A DNA stretch of 64,000 nucleotides from the NCBI GenBank assembly GCA_963825585.1, contig CAWGTX010000008.1, positions 62,001-126,000 on the forward strand, in the 5' to 3' direction. A program made the position numbers and the translations under genes. The first letter of the stretch is position 1. Each line of letters starts with the position of its first letter. The notes below the pieces were generated by a model. It saw only the letters and a program-made list of their open reading frames with translations, was not told the origin of the DNA and ran no database searches. This document shows positions 10,401-17,921 of the stretch, piece by piece. The DNA comes from JAOUGY01 sp963825585. GTDB taxonomy: Bacteria; Actinomycetota; Acidimicrobiia; Spongiisociales; ZC4RG35.

Positions 10401-13014
10401 ACGGGATCGGATCGTCGCGGGCCTCGGTGGAGCGGGTGCTCGAGGCCTTCGGCCGGCACCGGCTGTTGGTGTTCGACCGCGACGCCGCCACCCGTGGCCC
10501 CACCGTCGAGGTGGCCCACGAGGCGCTGATCCAGCACTGGGAACGGCTGGGTGACTGGGTGGACGAGCGGCGTGAAGAGTTGCTCATCCACCGCCGGGTG
10601 GAGGTCGCCACCCGCGACTGGGTGGCGGCGGGCCGGGACCCGAGCTTCCTGGTGGCCGGTGCCAGGCTCGAGCAGGCCGAGGCGCTGGGGTCTGCGATCG
10701 GTCGGGACTCCGAACAGATTGCGTTCCTGGGTGAGAGTCGGCGTGCGGTGGACGAGGCACGGACGAGACGCCTGCGTAACCGGCGAAGGGTCACCACGTC
10801 ACTGTCGGCGGCGTTGGCGCTGGCGGTGGCGTTCGGATCGTTCGGCTGGGCGCAGCGGGGGGTCGCCGAACGCGAGGCGATCACCGCCCGAATGCAGGAG
10901 CTGGCCATCGAGGCGGAGGTGGCGATCGACGAGGACCCCGATCTCGCAATCCTGCTGGCGTTGGAGGCATACGAGCTGTCAGAGCAACTCGATGTGGAGC
11001 GGACGCCGGGTGAGGTGATGCGGGCGCTTCAACTGGCGACTCAGTCGTCGCGGGTTCTGGCTCGTCTCCCTGACGGCGGCCTTGCTGGTGCCTTCAGTCC
11101 TGATGGTCGCACATTGCTCGTCGTCTCGTCGCGAGACCGTTCAGTTCTCGTGGCGTACGAGACGCAGACCTTCCAGGCTGTTCAAGAGATCCAGCTCGCA
11201 GGTCCGGCAGTCGGGATTGCCTACCACCCCACCGGTGACCTGATGGCCGTCTTCTATGGGTATCCCGATCAGTATCCAACGCCTGAACAGTTCGCCGAGC
11301 TTCCGGCGGAGAGCGTGTCACTGTTCGATGCGTCGGACTACAGGGAGGTCGATCGGCTGGAAGGCGTGTGTCGCTGGTCGGCCTCTGGATACTTCTCGCC
11401 CGACGGTCGGTGGTTGGCCAACTTCGGGCCATTCATCGAAGAACAACCGTCGGAGCCCGGTTACTTCTGCACCGAGGTGTGGGATATGCAAGACCTCAGC
11501 CACCCACGCCATCAGATGGCGGAATCGTTGATCGGCATGACTGACGCCGGGGAGGTCGTCGTTGGTGTGGAGTTGGGCTCCGATCTAGGCATCGACGTCG
11601 AGTACTGGTCTCTGTCCGCTCTCGACAGACGGGACGTGACTCCGGTGCTCCGAGACTCGAGTTCTTTGGTGTACATCGCCGCCGACCCGGTGTCCCATCG
11701 CGTGGCTTTGGCGCGGATCGCCCACTCGGAGGTGGACATTTGGGACCGCAGTGCGGCGGCGCCGATGCGTACCTTCGATGTCGCCGGTGGTTTCGCGAGG
11801 TTCCTCCCTGGAGGGGACCGGGTGGTCATGGGGGAAACGATTCGACAGTTTACGTCGGCGACGTCGAAACCGGCGAAGTCCTGGCACTGCATGGCCACCC
11901 GGGCGGCGCCTTCGAGGCAAGCTCTTCACCTGATGGCAATACCCTCGCTGTCTTCGGCTACTCGGGTGAGACCGTCGTATGGGACGTCACGGCCGCCGGT
12001 CCGGCCGAGTTGGGCAGCATGCCCACGGCCGGTGTGATCGATCGTCTCGATCTGTCGCTTGATAACGAATCACTCGTCGTCGTGCAAGGTGTCGACAACG
12101 AGTCCCAGGCGCTTCGGTACGACCTGGGAGATCCTGGCAACGGCGAGCCTCTGGGGCGACCTCATCCGACGCAATGGTGGTCGGCGATCACCGTGTCGGC
12201 TGACGGTCGGACCATAGGTGGTCCCGGTTTCCCAGGTCTCATCACAGATGTCGCGGGGAGGGTCTTGGCCGAGCTGGCGGAGTGCGAGCGCCCGTCGGCG
12301 TTGAATGCCGATGGAGCGCTGGCAGTCATCTCGATCGGCACGACCTGTCAACAGCCGGTCGGCGCACAGTTGGTCGATGTTCGATCGGCAAGCGTGCTCA
12401 AGAAGTGGGACTTCTGGGTCGCCGACGCCGATTTTGGGCCCTTCGGCACTCCCGCCGAAGGTTGGATGGCCCTAAACAACGGCCTGGTGGAACTGGTGAT
12501 CGAACGCATCGACGGGAGCGGGATCGGCCGATGGGACACGTCGGAGATCGTCATCTTCGGCCCGAACTTCTCTTCTGATGGCCGGTGGCTGTCGTTCGGT
12601 AGCCAGAAGGGTGGCGGTTTCGTCCTCGATGTCGAAATGCTCAGCACCGGCCTGACCATCGAAGAGTCGATCGCCTTCAATCAGTTCGTGGTCGGAGGAC
12701 CGACGAATCTGGTGCGCACCGAGGCCGGTCTGGTGGTGACGGCCCACACCGACCTGCTCCGTGTGTGGGACCTCGAATCTGAAGAGCAGTGGTTCGACCT
12801 ACCGACCGGGTACGGCAATCTTGCTTCTGCCGACTTCAGCTCCAACGGGCGCTACCTGTACTACTCGGGTGAGGGCGGCAGTATCCGACGGATGCCTCTC
12901 GATGTGCTGGAGCTGACTGGGCTTGCTGAATCACGAGTCAACCGCGGCTTCACCCTTGAAGAGTGTGAACGGTTCCTCATCGACACCGATTGTTCGGTGT
13001 ACGAGGAAACGTAG
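7442..13014 (+). CDS. membrane-tethered SARP / pseudokinase / STAND ATPase / WD40 protein, copy B, one frameshift
   Basis: About 1,857 residues if one frame change near 11829-11833 is bridged; the site is a run of five G where six would keep the frame. Winged helix 1-92 (MEIRVLGPMEI, YVSNLRQTLG), BTAD to about 240, cyclase-like remnant about 255-410 (LAIDHGEIEL, AHPGQVLLS), kinase fold about 430-665, nSTAND NTPase from about 670 with GPSGIGKSS at about 712 and LVLVVDQFEEL near 797, membrane helix at about 1120-1138 after an Arg-rich stretch, then WD40-like repeats to the end. Kinase residues are lost: VSVRV for VAIK, HGRVRPD for HRDLKPE and SGLG for DFG. A GDG-type cyclase metal site is absent. 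It lies 216 bp after copy A. Probable role: an ATP-driven, membrane-anchored transcription regulator sensing an external ligand. Confidence 0.8.
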
Positions 13015-13038
13015 CGGTCCTCCCCGCTGCGTACATGA

Positions 13039-13080
13039 GCGACAACGGGTCACGACGGCGGTGCCGTGGCCCGTTGTCGC
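13039..13080 (+). terminator. strong hairpin after copy B
   Basis: GCGACAACGGG (13039-13049) pairs perfectly with CCCGTTGTCGC (13070-13080). The 20-nt loop can itself form ACGGC-GGT-GCCGT. It lies 24 bp after the stop, without a U-tract. Confidence 0.6.
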
Positions 13081-13117
13081 GTTCTGTGGGCTGTGGACCG
13101 CCACGGGGGTGGTCTAC

Positions 13118-13128
13118 AACCCTGGGTT
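13118..13128 (+). repeat. AACCCTGGGTT palindrome, copy 2
   Basis: Same 11-bp palindrome plus TGCGTC as at 7327, within the duplicated 3' region of copy B. Confidence 0.6.
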
Positions 13129-13208
13129 TGCGTCGACGGCGCGGTTCGGGTCAAGGGGTGGGGTGCGTCGTCCGATGCCTTTCGGGTAGGCGACGAAAGG
13201 CAGTCGAC

Positions 13209-13703
13209 ATGCCCAACTGGGACAAGCTGGTGCGCAAGCACCAGGGTGAATTGCTCGAGTCCGGCGAAGACGTGATTGCGACCCTGTTCTTCCTGCCGCA
13301 CGGTGGCGTGTTGCAGGCCGGAATCGCAGGAGGGGTCGCCGGCGCATTCGGCGGTGCCGGGGCGGCGGCCGGCATGCGGGCCGGTGGCGATTCGGCGCTG
13401 CGGAAGGCGGTCGACGCCCAGGACGGCGAAACCGTCGCAGGGACGTTTCCGGTGTGCTTCGGTCTCGTCTCGATCACCGACCGCCGCGTCCTCGTCTTCG
13501 ACCGCGGGTCAGTCTCGGGCAAACGGCCACAGCGGCTGGTGGCGGCCTATCCGAGGTCGGTTCTGGCCGGAGCAACCTCACGGAAGGTAGGGCTCAAGCG
13601 GGATCTGGTGTTCCAGTTCGCAGACGGGTCGAGCATCCGCGTCGATGGTGGCATCCAGGGCCCGTACGAGATGTTCGAGCAGGCGGCCAAAGGCCTGGTT
13701 TGA
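13209..13703 (+). CDS. bacterial PH-like / GRAM-like domain protein
   Basis: 164 residues; the ATG at 13209 follows an AAAGG ribosome site. An N-terminal helical part (NWDKLVRKHQGELLESGEDV) leads to a Gly/Ala-rich stretch at about 37-60 (GIAGGVAGAFGGAGAAAGM) that could insert in or lie on a membrane. The C-terminal half has the beta pattern of small PH-like domains: FGLVSITDRRVLVFDRG, then a strand-rich tail with LVFQFADGSSIRVDG. No catalytic motif is seen. It lies between the second giant gene and the second YLATARM peptide gene, whose operator overlaps its 3' end, so it belongs physically to the same locus. Function unknown. Confidence 0.6.
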   Translation: MPNWDKLVRKHQGELLESGEDVIATLFFLPHGGVLQAGIAGGVAGAFGGAGAAAGMRAGGDSALRKAVDAQDGETVAGTFPVCFGLVSITDRRVLVFDRGSVSGKRPQRLVAAYPRSVLAGATSRKVGLKRDLVFQFADGSSIRVDGGIQGPYEMFEQAAKGLV

Positions 13704-13734
13704 CAGGTCCTTGACCCTCTCTGGACGGGTTCTT
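13700..13734 (+). promoter_or_regulatory. 11-bp phased heptamer repeats before the second peptide gene
   Basis: TTGACAG at 13700 and TTGACCC at 13711 form a direct repeat with an 11-bp step, followed after 8 bp by CGGGTTCTT. The block TTGAC-N9-ACGGGTTCTT matches 1160-1183 exactly in its fixed positions. It overlaps the stop codon of the PH-like gene. Confidence 0.5.
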
Positions 13735-13802
13735 GGTGGGGCTGTCGGAGGGTGTGTTCATTGCCGGAGAGGCCGGCGCACGGCTCGAAGGGAGCACACC
13801 GC

Positions 13803-14009
13803 ATGAACTCCATCACCAACGAATATCTGGCCACCGCCCGGATGAATGACCGCATCAGGGAGGCATCCGGTCGCACCGATCCCGTGCGCACATCGATCGG
13901 CGTCTCTGCTCTGACCCGTGTGGTCGCCCTGGTGCGGCGGGTGCTGGGGGCAGCGCGCATCCGGTGGGCGTTCACCATTCTCAGGAGCCAGAACTCCGCT
14001 CAGCGGTGA
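13803..14009 (+). CDS. small basic peptide with YLATARM motif
   Basis: 68 residues beginning MNSITNEYLATARMNDR; the ATG follows GAAGGGAG at good distance. The N-terminal motif matches YHLATARMHDL of the peptide at 1447-1584. The C-terminal half (ALTRVVALVRRVLGAARI) is a basic amphipathic helix. There is no signal peptide. A paralogue under a matching upstream element on the far side of the two SARP genes suggests one regulon. Function unknown. Confidence 0.6.
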   Translation: MNSITNEYLATARMNDRIREASGRTDPVRTSIGVSALTRVVALVRRVLGAARIRWAFTILRSQNSAQR

Positions 14010-14013
14010 TGTG

Positions 14014-14024
14014 AACCCTGGGTT
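14014..14024 (+). repeat. AACCCTGGGTT palindrome, copy 3
   Basis: Begins 5 nt after the stop of the peptide gene and is followed by TGCGTC, as in copies 1 and 2. It is also preceded by GTG, as in the stem of the hairpin at 42845-42877. Confidence 0.6.
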
Positions 14025-14120
14025 TGCGTCCGATGCGAGAACCGCGGTTTGGGTTGGGGCCAACCAAGGGAAAGGGGTCGAGGGCATCGAAGGGGCTGGG
14101 TGTGACAGAGAGGAGACTCT

Positions 14121-14438
14121 GTGGAACACGTCAGCGAGAGTGGCGACCAGCGTTGGCTGGGTCAGCCGGTCATCGACGAGAACAGCAAGCCGGTGGGGAA
14201 GGTGGTCGACGTCCTGTACGACGACGACACATCACATTCGCCGCAGTGGGCGGTGGTCGGAGTCGGTCTGCTCAAGTCGGGGCACTACATGCCCCTCGCC
14301 GCCGCCTATCGGACGGCCGACGGGCGGTTGGTGGTGCCCTACGACCAGCAGACCGTGAAGCGGGCGCCCAAGGCGAGCCGGGAGCATGTGCTCACGTCCG
14401 ATCTGAAGGAAGCGACCGCCAGCTACTACGGACTGTGA
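14121..14438 (+). CDS. PRC-barrel domain protein
   Basis: 105 residues with a GTG start behind GAGAGGAG. The first two thirds form a PRC-barrel: WLGQPVIDENSKPVGKVVDVLYD is typical of its first strands, followed by WAVVGVGL and the short strand LVVPYD. PRC-barrels bind other proteins or RNA and occur in photosynthetic reaction-centre H subunits, RimM and stress proteins. Here the domain stands almost alone with a short C-terminal tail (TSDLKEATASYYGL), as in many small actinobacterial stress-associated PRC proteins. It is unlikely to be an enzyme. Confidence 0.75.
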   Translation: MEHVSESGDQRWLGQPVIDENSKPVGKVVDVLYDDDTSHSPQWAVVGVGLLKSGHYMPLAAAYRTADGRLVVPYDQQTVKRAPKASREHVLTSDLKEATASYYGL

Positions 14439-14504
14439 CGCGATAGGGGCGTCGGGGAGGGGATTCCCGGCGCCCCCATCTTTCTTTGACCGGCCCTTCA
14501 GGTC

Positions 14505-14822
14505 CTACAGCAGCCAGATCAGCGTGAACACAACTGCGGTTGCGAGGCTGACCAATGCCGCTGCGGCCACCCAGGTGACGGGCCGACCGTCTGGGCTGGC
14601 GGACTGCTGAGCCAACCGGTCGAAGGCCACGAACAGCATCAGGGCCCCGACGACGATCATGCCGAACGGCCACGCCTCCACCAGCTCCGGGACCACATCT
14701 GCGGGCCCGTACAGAATCCACAGACCGGCCACCAAGCCGGCGGCGCCAACGGCTCCTGTGACCCATTCGACGATGTGGCCACGCTGTGAGGGACGGGTGT
14801 CTCGATCTTTGAGCAACGTCAC
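14505..14822 (-). CDS. small membrane protein
   Basis: 105 residues, starting MTLLKDRDTRPSQRGH. Three hydrophobic segments follow at about 18-40, 50-68 and 80-105, the last running to the C-terminus, with a short acidic loop after the first. It converges with the PRC-barrel gene (67 bp between the stops) and is followed upstream on the same strand by another small membrane protein. No family recognised; it resembles the short DUF-type membrane proteins common in actinobacteria. Confidence 0.55.
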   Translation of the reverse strand: MTLLKDRDTRPSQRGHIVEWVTGAVGAAGLVAGLWILYGPADVVPELVEAWPFGMIVVGALMLFVAFDRLAQQSASPDGRPVTWVAAAALVSLATAVVFTLIWLL

Positions 14823-14909
14823 GATCGACTCCTCTCGAGCCTTCCGGGCTCTCTCCCATCGTCGACCCGCGTCATGAGTCCGGTAAGGGCAGGATGTCCC
14901 AATCGCCGG

Positions 14910-15197
14910 TCATACGCTGGTGATGACCACCATGAGTCCGCCGACCGCCGCTCCGACTGCGGCGGCCTCGGCGAGGCTCCGCATCCAGCGAGACGGTTTG
15001 AACCGGATGCTGACGGCGGGCAGGAAACCGGCGAAGAACGCCAGTCGGAAGACCTCGAGGTCCCACATCGGGTCACGCGGACAGGTGCCCGTCCCCTTCC
15101 AGCCTTCGCACGAACCGAACGCTTCCGTCCACCACAGCAGTCCCAGCGAAACCACCAACGCCGCCGCCGATACCACGAACCTGAGTGCTCTCGCCAT
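14910..15197 (-). CDS. small membrane protein with a paired-cysteine loop
   Basis: 95 residues. Hydrophobic segments at about 5-24, 50-66 and 75-95 enclose an outer loop with two cysteines (GSCEGWKGTGTCPRD), which could form a disulphide if exported to the cell exterior. It lies 87 bp upstream of the other small membrane protein on the same strand. No family recognised. Confidence 0.5.
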   Translation of the reverse strand: MARALRFVVSAAALVVSLGLLWWTEAFGSCEGWKGTGTCPRDPMWDLEVFRLAFFAGFLPAVSIRFKPSRWMRSLAEAAAVGAAVGGLMVVITSV

Positions 15198-15287
15198 GGA
15201 GACAGCTTCGGTCCTGCGTGTCGTCCTCTCAATGGGGGATCAGCCTGAAATCGGACTGGGGCACGGCGAATCGCCGGGGCGGTAGGT

Positions 15288-16211
15288 TCAGGAGTAGAGG
15301 TCGCCGCTCAGGTATTTCAGGCCGGAGTCCGGTTGGATGGTCACGACCCGGTGGCCCGGTCCGAGGGCTCGGGCGAGGCGGATGGCCGCTGACACGCTCG
15401 CTCCGCCACTCGGGCCCGTCCAGACCCCCTCGGTCCGGGCGAGCACCCGAGCGGTTTCGAACGCTTCCTCTGTGCTGACGGCCTCGACACGGTCGTAGCT
15501 GTCCGGGGTGATCAGCGGCGGGACGAAGCCCACACCGCCACCCTCGATCCGATGACTCCCGGCAGGATCACCCGAGATGACGGCCGACTCGGCAGGCTCC
15601 ACGACCGTGCGCACGACGTCGGGCCAACGTTCGCTGATCGGTCGCATGGTGCCGGTGTACGCCCCGCCGATCCCCACGTAGACGGCGACGCCATGGATCT
15701 CCTCGCCGATCTGGTCCACCAGTTCCCGACCGATGCCGAGGTAGCCGTTCAGGGTGTCGAGGTTGTGGAACTGATCGGTCGCGAATCCTCCGGTCTCCTC
15801 GAGGATCTCGTCCGACCGGGCCTGCATCTGCGGGATCAGCTGCGGATGGATGCCGTCGTCACTGTGGATGAGTTCGACGTCGGCGCCGAAGGCGCGCATC
15901 GACGCGATCTTTTCCTCAGCGAACGCGTTGGACGAGACGATCCGCAGCGGGTATCCCTTGATGCTGCAGACCATGGCCAGCGACGTGCCGGTGGAGCCAC
16001 CCGTGTACTCGACGACCGTCTGCCCCGGTCGCAGGTCGCCGCGCTCTTCCGCACCCTCGATCATCGCCAGCGCCATCCGGTCCTTGTACGAACCCGTCGG
16101 GTTCGCGCCCTCCAGCTTCACCCAGACCTCGGCGGTGTCCGGTCCTGCCAGAGCGGTCAACTTGACGACCGGTGTCCGGCCGATTGCTGCGAGCACGCCT
16201 GGTCGATCCAT
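15288..16211 (-). CDS. cysteine synthase / PLP-dependent beta-family enzyme
   Basis: 307 residues from ATG 16211; a TACGGT box 5 nt before this ATG supports it over a longer in-frame start at 16310. It is a fold-type II PLP enzyme. The lysine that binds PLP is in NPTGSYKDRMA (about 34-44), the phosphate loop is TGGSTGTSLA (about 72-81) and the substrate loop is GIGGAYTGTM. The C-terminus carries GPSGGASVSAA. These match O-acetylserine sulfhydrylase and cystathionine beta-synthase relatives that make cysteine. The TSYKDR variant with Tyr rather than Val-Lys neighbours, and no CBS domains, leave the exact substrate open. Confidence 0.8.
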   Translation of the reverse strand: MDRPGVLAAIGRTPVVKLTALAGPDTAEVWVKLEGANPTGSYKDRMALAMIEGAEERGDLRPGQTVVEYTGGSTGTSLAMVCSIKGYPLRIVSSNAFAEEKIASMRAFGADVELIHSDDGIHPQLIPQMQARSDEILEETGGFATDQFHNLDTLNGYLGIGRELVDQIGEEIHGVAVYVGIGGAYTGTMRPISERWPDVVRTVVEPAESAVISGDPAGSHRIEGGGVGFVPPLITPDSYDRVEAVSTEEAFETARVLARTEGVWTGPSGGASVSAAIRLARALGPGHRVVTIQPDSGLKYLSGDLYS

Positions 16212-16216
16212 CCGGC

Positions 16217-16222
16217 ACCGTA
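16217..16222 (-). promoter_or_regulatory. leaderless -10 box of the PLP enzyme
   Basis: TACGGT on the minus strand, 5 nt before the ATG at 16211. Confidence 0.4.
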
Positions 16223-16273
16223 CACCAGTCATCGGTCGCGAAGCTGCCGAGTTGGCAACTGGAGGTCGGCCGA

Positions 16274-16876
16274 TCAGACGTTGATCGGCGGGACGCTCGT
16301 TTCCAGCCAACGTTGGATGCGGCGGTCAGCGCGACGGTCGTCGACCAACGGCTGGTTTCCCCGATCCATCCGCAAACCACGGGCCACGTCCGAGAACAAC
16401 TCCGCCTTCCGGTCGGCTTCCGTCCTCATCCGGCGCTCGACTTCCAACGCGGTGTCGATGCATCGTTCCGGCGCCAGCCGGTCGGGCTGGGCGCCGAAGG
16501 AGGCGATGCGGGCCAGGCCGGCCTCGTGGAGACGCCACAGCCGGGCAGTCGGCGTGGTCGGTTCGACCTGGCGCAGTTCGAAAAACCCGACCGCCGACTG
16601 GGAGTGGTCGGTGGTCGAGAACACCCGACCCCCGAACACGCTCAGAAACGTGGTCGCCGGGTGCGAGACGATGGCGATGGTCGTGCGGGGCCGCGACACC
16701 AGATAGGTGGCGACCCGGTGGATTCCGGCGCCCGTCAGATCCACCGAACCGACGGCCGACAACTGCAGACGGGTCAACTCCTCCACGATCCGGGCGGCAA
16801 TGGGTTCGACGGCGGCATCGTCACGTTTGTTGGCGCTGATCACCGAATCGAGTCGTCGAAGTGTTGTGTAAGCCAT
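16274..16876 (-). CDS. hypothetical protein
   Basis: 200 residues with no recognised domain. The sequence is mixed alpha/beta with TTIAIVSHPATTFLSVFGG in the middle and a long charged helical C-terminus (DTALEVERRMRTEADRKAEL). An AGGAGG motif precedes the ATG by 13 nt. It lies 62 bp upstream of the PLP enzyme on the same strand and may be co-transcribed. The region between it and the globin gene (16877-17121) holds nothing I can support except the globin promoter. Confidence 0.55.
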   Translation of the reverse strand: MAYTTLRRLDSVISANKRDDAAVEPIAARIVEELTRLQLSAVGSVDLTGAGIHRVATYLVSRPRTTIAIVSHPATTFLSVFGGRVFSTTDHSQSAVGFFELRQVEPTTPTARLWRLHEAGLARIASFGAQPDRLAPERCIDTALEVERRMRTEADRKAELFSDVARGLRMDRGNQPLVDDRRADRRIQRWLETSVPPINV

Positions 16877-17107
16877 CGGGGCCGAAATCCTCCTACGGGG
16901 AGGGAGTATCGCATCTCCGCCGGGGCGGTGGATCTCAGGCGGGAACCGATTCGGAGTCTGCGGCCAATTTTTTCACCACCGGCAGCGTGAGCGCGAAAAC
17001 CGACGACGTCGCGTTGTGTCGATGGGTCAGGTCGCCACCCGTGAGCCGGGCGAGAGTGGCCCAGACCATCAGCGGTCTGGAGCAGATCGCCACGTCCCGG
17101 TGCGGCG

Positions 17108-17113
17108 TATCCT
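17108..17113 (+). promoter_or_regulatory. leaderless -10 box of the globin gene
   Basis: TATCCT, 8 nt, then ATG at 17122. Confidence 0.4.
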
Positions 17114-17121
17114 GAACGATC

Positions 17122-17535
17122 ATGGACATCGCCGCACAGCCGTCGGGCAACTTCCCCTGGGGTGACGCTGCCACGCCGTACGAGGAACTGGGCGGAGACG
17201 AGAGGGTGCGGCTCATCGCCGAGACGTTCTATTCGATCGTCGACGAGGACTCCCCGGCGCTGCGCCGGATGCTCCCCGCCGACCTGTCGGTCTCGACCCA
17301 GAAGCTGTACGAGTTCCTGAGTGGTTGGATGGGAGGGCCGCCGCTGTACTGGGAGCGACGCGGGCACCCCGCCCTCAGGATGCGCCACGCTCCATTCGTG
17401 ATCGGTGAACACGAGGCCAAGGAGTGGGCACGGTGCATGACCGAGGCGATCGCCCGTGTCGTCGATTCCGGTGACCTCGCCGGTTTCCTGTCGCGCGAAC
17501 TCAGCAAGGCAGCGGCCCAGCTCCAGAACGCCTGA
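17122..17535 (+). CDS. truncated haemoglobin, group II-like
   Basis: 137 residues, the usual length of a two-over-two globin. The E-to-F region has the family pattern YEFLSGWMGGPPLYWERRGHPALRMRH, split by me as GWMGGPPLYW and HPALRMRHAPFVI; the His of RMRH is the expected proximal haem ligand. The GGPPLYW motif is typical of group II (TrHbO-type) proteins. Such globins bind oxygen or detoxify nitric oxide and peroxides in the cytoplasm. It is convergent with the truncated hydrolase gene that follows. Confidence 0.85.
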   Translation: MDIAAQPSGNFPWGDAATPYEELGGDERVRLIAETFYSIVDEDSPALRRMLPADLSVSTQKLYEFLSGWMGGPPLYWERRGHPALRMRHAPFVIGEHEAKEWARCMTEAIARVVDSGDLAGFLSRELSKAAAQLQNA

Positions 17536-17585
17536 ACTCGGTTCGGTCGGCCCTCAGGCGAACGGTCGACTCGAGCCGCCGAGCG

Positions 17586-17921
17586 TCACATCCGCCGACC
17601 CCTCCCGCTCCTGTCGGGCATTGCAGCGATCAGGTCGAGGATGCGGCACACCACCGTCACCGTACTCCCCGAGCCGCGTCGAAGGTCCCCGAGGACCCCG
17701 GCCAGCCCGGCAGGCCCCGACAGCAGATCGGGGGCGACCGCCATGTAGCCGGCGAACGCCAGGCGTTCGGCGGCGGCGGCGATGTCAGGGGTCAGTCCCC
17801 ACGCCTCGTGAAGTACCAGTACGGCAGGCAGCGGGTCGTCGCCGACCGGACGGGTCACCATGACGGGAACCCCGAATGTGATGCGCGCCCGGGTGGTCAG
17901 CTCGGGGAGCTCGGCGGTCAT
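17586..17921 (-). pseudogene. dienelactone hydrolase, C-terminally truncated
   Basis: 111 residues resembling the N-terminal half of dienelactone hydrolases: LPAVLVLHEAWGLTPDI, then FAGYMAVAPDLLSG. The family is usually about 220-240 residues. Here the frame stops at GRGRRM, before the nucleophile motif (GFCxGG), and the next frame does not supply it before the globin gene. The catalytic Cys, Asp and His are therefore missing. Its ATG overlaps the stop of the upstream histidine kinase by four bases (ATGA), so the pair was built as a coupled operon. Loss of the 3' part probably reflects a deletion. Confidence 0.65.

Larger units (their letters stand above)
12961..13134 (+). repeat. direct repeat, copy 2: shared 3' end of the two giant genes
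   Basis: Partner of 7172-7343. The coding tail ECERFLIDTDCSVYEET and the first 35 bp after the stop are essentially the same in DNA. Later parts differ by substitutions and small indels. Confidence 0.8.

Noticed and set aside
16935..17123. Possible 62-residue minus-strand protein before the globin gene
   Set aside because: It overlaps the globin start and promoter and shows no ribosome site or family resemblance.
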